Origin: Tubiluchus corallicola
Taxonomy: Eukaryota > Priapulida > Priapulimorpha > Priapulimorphida > Tubiluchidae
Length of the DNA: 27,500 nucleotides
NCBI GenBank assembly: GCA_030141605.1
Contig: JAQGDQ010000284.1
Location: 255,001-282,500 of the forward strand
Direction of reading: 5' to 3'
Shown: one piece after another, positions 11,195-20,600 of the stretch
Numbering within the stretch: position 1 is the stretch's first letter
How the letters are laid out: the number at the start of each line of letters is the position of its first letter
Made by a program: the position numbers and the translations under genes
The notes under the pieces: generated by a model
What the model saw: only the letters and a program-made list of their open reading frames with translations
Databases searched by the model: none
What the model was told of the DNA's origin: nothing

Positions 11195-11471
11195 TACGTA
11201 ATAGTGGTTCAGTAAACAAACATATACATACATATATATGTATAGTAAATAGATATATCACCACGTAATAGTGGTTCAGTAAACAAACATATACATACAT
11301 ATATATATGTATAGTAAATATATATATATATATCACCACGTAATAGTGGTTCAGTAAACAAACATATACACACATATATATGTATAGTAAATATATATAT
11401 CACCACGTAATAATGGTTCAGTAAACAAACATATACATACATATATATGTATAGTAAATATATATATGACC
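11195..11471. repeat. Four-copy tandem array, 67-75-bp unit
   Basis: Units start at ACGTAATAGTGGTTCAG at 11196, 11263, 11338 and 11405 (the last has TAATGG). Spacing is 67, 75 and 67 bp; the extra 8 bp are TA repeats. Each unit contains ACCACGTAATAGTGGT, which can fold as a hairpin, plus ATACATACATATATATGTAT, a near-perfect palindrome. Minus-strand frames of 75-119 codons through it (YVCLLNHYYVVIY repeats) are a by-product of the repeat. Confidence 0.92.
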
Positions 11472-11776
11472 ACAAGCCTGGTTCAAGGTTTTTACAAATC
11501 GCCTTGTATAGAATAAGATGAAATCTCTCTAAAATTTTTTGCAGTTTGGTGAATTCATCATTGTGCAATAACGTGCAATAACTGTCTGTACGTCTGAATT
11601 TACGCGTTGCTGATTATTATGCAAAAACTTCCGAATCAAGCCAAGCATTGAATATCACCTCTAAAAACTCGTCCTGTGTGGTGGGAACTAGAATCGAGTT
11701 TGAAATCACGAAATTGTAGCAAATCAAAGAGCGTTGCTGCTGCTTGAAATGATGCATTTTTATAACGATTTCCTAA

Positions 11777-11866
11777 TAGCTGTAATCAAACATAATGTGT
11801 CTGCTAAGAATTATCATACTATAGCTGTAATCAAACATAATGTGCCTGGTAAGAATTATCACACAA
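11777..11866. repeat. Tandem duplication, 2 x 45 bp
   Basis: TAGCTGTAATCAAACATAAT starts at 11777 and again at 11822. Both copies run to AAGAATTATCA with three substitutions. Confidence 0.9.
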
Positions 11867-12114
11867 TGCTGTTCTCGGAAAGTGGCGAGTAACTTTTTTA
11901 CCTGAGCGATTGTAGATACAGGTGTATAAACCATTCTACCTGTAATTAAGCTGTACAGTCAGCATCTCAACATCCGGCTTAAATTTTTGGCAACTGTTAT
12001 GCGTACAGCAGACAGATAAACAGATACTGTATCACAGCTTTAAATAACAATGAATCTTTGAAATTTTCCCAACAAAAACTGGCTCATATTTTTAAATCTT
12101 AACATATTTATAAT

Positions 12115-12440
12115 TAGGGCCTATTTCAGCCTAAGCGAAGCCCGGGGAAGTGGGGCGTGTGAGGCCCCCTCCCCCCGGGCGCCACCATGGTTGGCGCCCA
12201 TAAAATTTTTGAACTACTAGAACGCCGGAGAAGCATTTTCGAAGAGAAAATATGGAGTTATACAGTTGTTAAAGAAAAGAATAATTGAAATAAAAACTGC
12301 TTTATTCTCAAGACCAGTCCTTAATACTTCTCAAATAGTCAAATCAAAAACAAGAAAAAAATGTTACCTCGGCGCGAGGCGCCCCTGGAGGGTGAGGCCC
12401 CGGGGAAGTATCCCCACTTCCCCCCTCCCCCTCCCCCCCG
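12115..12440. mobile_element. hAT-type MITE, copy 2, one terminal repeat lost
   Basis: Begins TAGGGCCTATTTCAGCC (first base mutated from C), and an 8-bp duplication TTTATAAT flanks it at 12107-12114 and 12441-12448. Relative to copy 1 it is inverted. At the right end the matching part stops after GGGGAAGTATCCCCACTTCC and runs into a C-rich stretch, while the 13-bp terminal repeat seen in copy 1 is missing. A segment at 12132-12241 containing the palindrome GGGCGCCA-CCATGG-TTGGCGCCC is absent from copy 1. No transposase is encoded. It sits about 0.6 kb beyond the predicted end of Delta. Confidence 0.85.
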
Positions 12441-12448
12441 TTTATAAT

Positions 12449-12830
12449 ATATCTTATTTTGTAGTGTATGTTAGTTAGTGCAACTAGAGAATAGATCAGC
12501 CACCTGGTCATTGTTGAACTTAGACGCGTTCAAAATACTGGAATAATTTTGCGAAAATTTCTTTAATAGCACTAATTTGGCTCTTGCATGTGAACTCGCC
12601 CGTAAAATGGCGGTGTCAAATTGTTAACCTGTTACTGTATAAAATCTTCCAAGTTTTTGCCCAGCGAGAAACTTCTCCAGGGCTCGGAAAATCACGGGAT
12701 CTTTGTTCGGAAGATTGGCATCCGTTCAACTTACGACTACCAATTAAAATATTCTAATTTGTATCAAACATTGAACGTGGTTAATCCGCATTAGCACGAG
12801 TTTCTTGTATTTGTTTACTGTCAAGACGAC
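12449..12830. other. Gene-free region
   Basis: No ORF, RNA or repeat recognised between the MITE and the 77-bp tandem duplication. Confidence 0.4.
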
Positions 12831-12984
12831 TAAACGATCTCGTTTTGTGAGGTGTGCATCTTTCTTGCTGTCATAATTGCAAACTGTGTGAAAATGCCTT
12901 AATGACATAAACGATCATGTTTTCTGAGGTGTGCATCTTTCTTGCTGTCATAATTGCAAACTGTGTGAAAATGCCTTAATGACA
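12831..12984. repeat. Tandem duplication, 2 x 77 bp
   Basis: TAAACGATC at 12831 and 12908 begin two head-to-tail copies containing GAGGTGTGCATCTTTCTTGC and AACTGTGTGAAAATGCC. The copies are almost identical apart from a few bases near the start. They lie just beyond the predicted Delta poly(A) site, so they could be part of its termination region. Confidence 0.92.
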
Positions 12985-13040
12985 TTGTCGTCTCAAGCAG
13001 CTTTGAGATAATCCACAAACGAGAATTTTTCATATTTGAA

Positions 13041-13980
13041 AAAATAGTCAGAATCCTGACTTTTATTATCAATCATAGTGGCAAGACACCAGTACGAATA
13101 ATAATGAATATAATAGCTATTTACAACGAGACTGTATATACAAAGTTTTACATAAGTACTTCACGTTGCTAGTTTAACTCTCGCGTGTACATAAAGAGAC
13201 TACTACCATGGCACGCACATGCGCAGAAACGTCCATGAGAAATCACCATGCTAAAATGATAATTGACGAAGAAAAGGCATTTGAAAAGGCCATATCAGTT
13301 TATATCCAGTTTTAACACCTTGGCAACCATTACCAACCCTACAACTGAACTCTCTACAACTACAGCAATTAAGACACTGGTTTTTGCAGAAAAAAATTAA
13401 TACGTCAAAATAGGAATCGTGGAAACGAGTCTGACGGAGAGACGCAGAACAATGGCGTCTTTGTTATGCCGGGTAGAGGAGCAGGGTAGAGAGGAGCAGG
13501 AGTGTTTGAGAGCATGATGTCAGTGGCCACACCAGGCGAATATAAATTACTATAATATTTAACTATTATTCTCATTAAATTATACTCTTCGAATACATAG
13601 GAAATGTGACGAATAGAACTTTGATTTCTGACTTAGAATTATTCCTAAACAATAACAGTTTAGCGGAGATCTATAATTTAGGCAAAACGGTTGAAATCAG
13701 CACTTTTCACATTTCACACAACATTTACAGCGGGGGACCCTAAAACAACGAGGGGCCCTCATAAGGTAAATTTGTTTGACTATCTAGAATTTGTAATCTA
13801 AATTACATACAAAACACGATACAATTGCGCAATCGTATAAAATCTAGCTCAACGTTTTTAACTATAAATTAATTTACAAATACATAATGTACAAAAATGA
13901 CAAGGCACTTAATTTACTTCTCCGACATATATTACAGATAAATAGAACTCTACATGGGTGGGTGGGGGGTGGGGCGGATG
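13041..13980 (-). other. Delta 3' untranslated region (predicted)
   Basis: From the TAG of exon 9 to the first canonical poly(A) signal on the minus strand is about 915 nt of AT-rich non-coding sequence. It contains a GC-richer patch at 13730-13760 in which GGGGGACCCT and AGGGGCCCTC could partly pair. I looked for Brd, GY and K boxes, the miRNA-type sites known from Drosophila Notch-pathway 3' UTRs, and saw no clear one. The length is inferred. Confidence 0.55.
13062..13067 (-). terminator. Polyadenylation signal AATAAA for Delta
   Basis: TTTATT on the plus strand reads AATAAA on the minus strand, the only exact copy between the Delta stop codon and 13,000. Downstream on the minus strand, a G/T-rich element (GTTTGTGG) falls within about 50 nt, as expected for a cleavage site. 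Confidence 0.5.
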
Positions 13981-14122
13981 CTACACCTCCGTGGCAAGCA
14001 TTGACTCGTTCGTGGGTGCGGGTACCCCGTGATGATAATGTTTTTCTATGACGTATACTGTAGGCGTGTCAGAGCGATGCGATTTGTCCACGTAGACCTC
14101 AATAGGCTGTTCACTTGTTCGA
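13981..14122 (-). CDS. Delta: Delta exon 9: C-terminus with ATEV PDZ ligand
   Basis: Acceptor tttctttttcttgcag|T, preceded by a strong pyrimidine tract. The first base completes Ser745, in phase with the exon 8 donor. It encodes [20 protein letters not shown], then TVYVIEK, and ends NESMLATEV followed by TAG at 13981-13983. DKSHRSD resembles the conserved Lys/His/Arg-rich segment of other Delta tails. Terminal ATEV is the class I PDZ-binding motif found at the end of vertebrate Delta-like 1 and 4, which binds MAGI/Dlg-type scaffolds. The match of frame, position and terminal motif makes this exon convincing despite its 47 codons and its 1.17-kb distance from exon 8. Confidence 0.93.
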
Positions 14123-14568
14123 CTGCAAGAAAAAGAAAGTTGTGTCAATTATTATGTATGACTAGTAATATGTACAGCACAGAGTCAACAGCAGCAGCAA
14201 CACCACCACCACCAACAACAACAACAACATCTATGCCAAAAATATTTCATAAAGACAGCAACCGAAAATGATGATGACTACATCGTAGCAAAAACTGCAA
14301 TGTAAATTTATTATTTGCATATCTGTAAAAATTAGATGAACAATTCTTTTTTGGTAGTTATTGTTTTGATATATTGTTGTCATGTTAGTGGAATGCTGCT
14401 ATTGTTGCTGTTGTTGTTGCTGCTGCTGTGGTAGTTGTTGTTGTTGATGCTGTTGTTGTTATAGTTGCTGTTGTTGTTGCTGCTGCTACTGTTGTTGTTG
14501 TTGATGTTGCTACTGTTGTTGCTGCTGCTGCTGTTGTTGGTGGTGCTGTTGCTACTGTTGTTGTTATA

Positions 14569-14602
<34 letters not shown>

Positions 14603-17600
14603 CTGTTGTCGTTGGTGTTGCTACTGTTGTTGCTGCTGCTGCTGTTGTTGTTATAGTTGCTGCTGTTGTTGTTGTTGTTGTTGATGTTGCTACTGTTGCT
14701 GCTGCTATAGTAGTTGGTTTTTAGTTACAAACAAAAAAGTAAGAGCAGCATAGGAACAAGCTAAGAAGACACACATGTTAAATGTTTTCAAGACTTAATC
14801 ACATACGAAAGAGTTCTTATCCAACTTAACAAAGTTTAACATTTCAAACATGTCTGCTACGAAGGTCATTTCAGTTTGTTCACACAGAAAATGCAGGCGA
14901 CGGTTCACTTATACCGCCAGGATATCCGAAACATTTAAATTACAGGCTGTTTTGTATGCAGTCTTGTTAAACGTTATCAAGTCGAATGATCTGCCATGTA
15001 TGAGCCCATCACACAAATGGCTTTCATCCGTCCAGCTTTCTCTCTATGTTTTTCAATGACTACAGGGGCTCTGCTTTCTCACTGATCTATCAACATCAGT
15101 GTTCTATTGAAACGTGTGACCTCATTGCCAAGCCGGTGCATGGTGTTTGAACTACTAATGGGCAAATTTTCTCATAAAACCAGCAGGGAAAAGAACAAAA
15201 GTTGCGCCAATTTAGGCGCGGCAGAGGCGGTGAACGAGTACAACGCGACGTAAAGGACAAGGAAAAAGAAGAAGAAGAAACGCGTGACCTACCTGTCGTC
15301 CAGTGAACGATGGACGCCCGGCAACGTTGGATCTAACGACGAATCCCCGTCGTCGAGCTTTCGATTTGAAACTTTTTCCACAGATTTTAATTGTTCGTGG
15401 ATAAGCGAGTCAGTTAAGAACTGCTTGCTGCTTTTTTCGACAATGTTTTTAGTAGGTTTTTTCAATGTGTCAATGTCTTCATTGGTAACTTTCAAGCACA
15501 CATTGCTACCCGCAGGATGAATACTGCTCACTATGTTGGAGTCCTTAGTGCTCCTGTTATTCATGCTGTTCTGCTGGTTTTGTTTATTTTGCTTTTTAGC
15601 TTCGATGTCACTGTCGCTCTTCCGCCGCCGTCTTCGGCAGAAGATGACTATTACACACAAAAGGATTGCCAATACGGGCAATGTCACAGAGATGACGACA
15701 ATGAGTATGACGTGCGAGGAGGACAATTCGTCGTTGTCTCCGTTCTCTTCTTCCGGCTCCGCTTTCAACGAATCGTTGCGGCCGGGAGCAGCGGATGGCT
15801 CCTCGGAAGACGTGGGGATCGCCATGCTGGGTGTGATTCTGGACTTAGTCGGTATTTCACATTTCTTTCCGGTAAATCCGCGAGCACATTCACAAGTAAA
15901 GTAATTCACGTGGTCTATGCATCGACCACCGTTTTTACATTTGTTGACAGTACACTCATTGACGTTGACCGAGCAGTCCTTTCCCGTAAATCCCGGTTGA
16001 CAAGTACAACTGTAGTCGTTGACCAAGTCGGTGCACGTTCCGCCGTTAGCACATGGATTGGTCAGGCAGTCGTCCACATTCGTCTGACACAACGATCCCA
16101 GAAATCCCGGTATGCAATGGCACACAAACGAGTTGACCTTATCAATACACGTTCCACCGTTTTTGCAAGGGTTGAAGGAGCATTCGTCAACGTTGTCCTC
16201 ACAGGTGTTGCCCTTGAAGCCAGACTTGCAGATACATTCAAAGCCATTGAACAAATCCACACACATGCCGCCTGCAAACACAGAATTAATTACTGTCATT
16301 TATCCTGTCATAACTCCAAGAGAAAATTGCTCATTAAAACGCAAAGCCAAATTATAATTAGTGTAATTAATTGCCCAGATTTTAATGTAAAATGCAAATT
16401 AGCTAGGGCTTTTATAGCCATTTTTCAAGTTAATGAAGATAGGATTACACACGCTCTAGCAAAAATGAGGCTACGCATACTCCCAGAAACAAAAGTGCAT
16501 CAAGAACCCACATGACAATTAGAAGTGGCAATGACGATGTGGCTAATGACAATATTTACCATTGGAACACGGACTACTCTCACATTCGTTGATCTCATGG
16601 TCACAGTTGACGCCATCAAAACCCGGTTGACACAGACACGTGTAACTGTCCTGGGTATCGATACAGGTGGCACCGTTCTGGCAGGGGTTCTCTGCACAAG
16701 AGGTGCTGGCGTCAGTCTCACAGCGTCTTCCATGGTACCCGGGTGTGCAGGTACAGGAGAAGTTGGAGCCAATGTCCTGCAATCATATTAAACATAGTTG
16801 TTAAAATGACAAATTCCAACTGTTAGCCGCAAAGTTATTGATATCTTGTTACAAAAGACTACAAATATCATCATGGGAGTAAATTACCACCAGAAACTGT
16901 CATTCTCTTCAAAATCACTGACATTATGTTGAGAATAGATTGCCAAGATTTCCGCTTAACAGCGTGTGACATCATTGGCACAGACAGAATAAGCATTTTC
17001 ACAGTTTCGTTGTGCACACAAGCAGTTGTTGCAGGTCAAAGCTTAAGTGTACCACAGCAGATCATCTTAAGTATAACCATCGCATGACATGTGTGTAAAG
17101 CAAAGCCGTATGCTGCATCAGTTCAGTAACATTAGTTGTTTTACTTAGAGTTTACTTAATTATGCATTACTAGTGTGATTTACGAACAGAACTTGCTTGG
17201 GAACAAGAAAAAATAGCTGTAAAAACTGTTACTATTACAGTAAGGCTGTGAGGTGTTGTCAAGTGTAAACAAATGCGTTGTCCCGTACATTTAACTTTGA
17301 TCTTTCCACGATCATCATCAATCGCTGGAACTGTGAAAAGGCTTATTGTTAAGTGGAAATGACCTTAGAAAGGGCTAGTAATGAATCCTCTGAATGAGAT
17401 GATACTGTACTTAAGTTGTAAAGAAAAAATACGTATCTACTCACGTTACATGTACCCCCATTAAGGCACGGCGACACAGCACAATTGTCCAGGACCACCT
17501 CGCAATTGGTTCCCGTGAAACCCGGCAAACAGGAACAGGTGTAACTGCCTTGCCCGGTGTTGGTGCACGTCGCCCCGTTCTTGCACGGCTTGTGGTTGGT

Positions 17601-20600
17601 GCAGTAATTCAAGTCCTGATTGCAGAACAAACCACCCCAACCTTCGTCGCAGATGCAGTCCCAGGGCTTCTGGCAGGTGCCGTGCTTGCAGCCGGGGTAC
17701 TTGATGCACTGGTCGCAGTACTCCCCCTCCCAGCCGTGTTTGCACCTGAGGAAAAATACGAACTCATAAATCAACAGGTAAATATACATATAAGGAAAGC
17801 AGGCGATCTATTTGATTAGTGCTGCAAAGTAGTTTGTTTTAATCGGTGAGCGAAAACAAGTTTGAGCAGAAAAAGACACACTGCTGGCAATGAATGCAGC
17901 TAATATTTTCTTTGGCAGACCTATTTCCTGCGATGGTATAATTATCTCTGAGAAACACGTTTCATTCTCGTAGCCGCCGACCCTGTATCATTGTCCCGCT
18001 CAGCGCGTGGGAAACGGTATCTGTTAGCAATGAACAAGGGTGTTATGGGACCCTCGAACAGGCCTCAAAGACAGGTTTGTTGCTCGGAGGCAGTGTAATT
18101 TGAGAGATTACTTTGCCATGAATCAATTCGGTTGGGATTATACAATGACATGGAGCAAATAGCAGGGGTAGAGAGCACCGTGCTAGGCTACAAACTTTTA
18201 CTTGTATAAACGCTGCAAGTGAACCGATTAATTTCGTTACATTAAGCAAAGCGGCAGTTGATCATTCTTCCGCCAGGGTTTTTTCTTCTAAATATAAAAA
18301 TAACGAAAAATTTTGATACGTTGAAAAGGTTTTAAAAAACGAAATGCTTCATCACGGTTTAGTGTGAACGAAATTGCTGATACAGTGCTATCAACGTTCG
18401 TATATGGACAATTAACGTAGTTGTGCTGTCTACTGTTTAAAATGGCAAATAAAGATTTTACTACTACTACTACTACTACCACTACTACTTAAGCTTTCTT
18501 AACTTTAACTTAACTAAAGAAACTTCAGTCTTTAGTTATCAACAGTGAAAAATGACTCGCGTCACGCTTGACTGCACTCTGTCAATACAGCATGAATGCA
18601 AATGTTTAAAAAAATCGATTTTTTGAAAACAATGGCCGCGATCCAGACAGCGCTTTTTCGACGGCTGAATTAGCGCAAGTCTGTCACAATTAATAGTCCA
18701 CCTCGCTTGAATCTATAAAGTTGTTTTAACGTTGTGACATCAATCATTGGTAGAATAACACTTGTCAATGAAGTCCACATAGAAGCAGTTTTTAATAAAA
18801 CTGTGTGAATCAAATGCCGGCACGCGTGTGCAAACAACGATGCGCATTCGCTTCATTAATTTGATGAGAAAGACGGGCCGTAGCTGGGTGATGTAGGATT
18901 ATAACATGCATATTTAATCAAACAGTGTATCGTCAAGCGGGTTCATATCATAAAACTCATGCATACAATAGTTAACTGTTTATTGAATACAGGAGAATCG
19001 CGTACGTGACATTAACCCATTCAACAATACGCGACTACCAGCTGACAATTTTTCGGTAGAATAACTTCTGTTATGAATTTTACGAACTATTGAAACAGGT
19101 CTACACATACACGGGTAAAATGTATCGGAGATAATTATGCCAGTAACCGGAATTTAACTTAAAATTCATAGGCTATTTACGTTATGAAGCACCGGGCAAT
19201 TACTCGCGTCCGTATATAGCAGTAAAACAATTTTTACTAGTTCAACAAGTAGGTTTTTGCCATCGGCTTGTTTTCGTAAGCAATTTTCTAGACCTCACAG
19301 AAGGCCCATTGACAAACACGGCAATATTCGTAGCAGTAGGTAAATTATACTTTAAGGAACAGTGAACTGCAGTCCATACATTAAAATACAGTAGAAATTA
19401 CAAGGTACAGTAACCATTCTATTGTGCATTAATACAATGTAACAAAAACGTGACCTATAACTTTTTTAACAGAGCACGCCTAGCTAATTGAATATCTGGG
19501 AATAGTAGTTTAGCTAGGAAGCAGCGAGTGGTGACGCCTGGAGCAGGCGGAACTGTATGTAATAGTTTTTTAAGTCACTTAACTCCAGAAAAAGGTATTT
19601 ATACGTAAAATACTGTGAATATTGTTTTAATTACCTGCACTGGCCAGGCTGTTCGCAATACCCATACTGCTCATGACATCCGGGCTTACAGTATGCTGAA
19701 AAATGTAATAAAGTAGTCGATCAGATTCAATCGGAATATTTAATCAGCTCGTATGCATAATTACTAATTAATGTCACGTGATTATGCACATTAGCTTAAG
19801 CATTAAAGTGAAATTTTAATTAGGCCTATAATCACGCGAAGGAATGGACGAATTGGCGTCAGGTTAAAATGCAAGATAAATGTAAATGGACTCTTGACAA
19901 TTCCTTGGGGTATACCACTGTCAGTTTGCTTACAACAGCTGCTAGTTTGCCAACCTCAAGGAAAACAACTTGATGCTACTTTCCCCTGGAAGTTCTGGAA
20001 AACCAATTAATTTCTCCACAAACGCTGCTCCCAGATAAGGTGACACTTACTCTTCGCCTTGCCTATTGTTATAAGAACACGTAGGGAAGGTGTAAGTTGT
20101 GTAGAGCAATGTAGCAAGCAGCTGGCCCGTTCCAGTGGCACTGATTGCATACAGGGACACAAGCAGCTGGTGCTATTGTTGGACGGATTGTTTCTTCGTG
20201 GCTAACATCTGCTCTTGGCTTTAAAAAGCTGCTTAAACAACAACGCAGCGCGTCATATTGTTTCACACATTCGGCACACCTACGATGACGTAGTAAACCT
20301 TCACATATTCAATTGATTCACACGGATCTTTGACAGAAACTTTAACTACAGTTAGTCTACTGTAGTAATGTTGCCCCCATCACGGAGTGCACGTACAAAT
20401 ATCACTCGCACATTACATCAATGAGTGTCTGTCGGGTAATATATTTCATTTAAATTTCAGGCAGTGTAATGAACATACTAGCTTGATGTTATCCCGGTCT
20501 TTAAAGCACAAGAGAACCCTCCATAAACATAAAGCTTAAAAATTCGTTTTGAAATTTTATATCACTTACGTACTGCCTTTTTACATACAGGACTTCAATC

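Larger units (their letters stand above)
14123..15292 (-). other. Delta intron 8
   Basis: 1170 nt, GTAGGT..TTGCAG, phase 2. It holds the two complementary triplet tracts, an AATAAA and a GAA-rich run next to the donor (15261-15280 on plus). The 69-78-codon plus frames here are shadows. Confidence 0.85.

Noticed and set aside
11148-11568. Minus-strand frames with repeated YVCLLNHYYVVIY
   Set aside because: By-product of the 67-75-bp tandem array; no start or domain evidence.
14393-14710. Possible poly-glutamine exon on the minus strand
   Set aside because: The Gln frame is broken repeatedly by TAG and TAA, and exons 8 and 9 join in frame without it.
14428-14724. 98-codon plus-strand frame rich in Val and Ala
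   Set aside because: Pure translation of the TGT/TGC triplet repeat in a Delta intron, antisense to the gene.
15517-16515. 332-codon plus-strand frame
   Set aside because: Shadow of Delta exon 8; the minus frame has EGF, transmembrane and tail features, whereas the plus frame has none and runs into intron 7.
18555-18640. Third copy of dispersed repeat A
   Set aside because: Only short scattered matches are visible by eye; not enough to call without an alignment.
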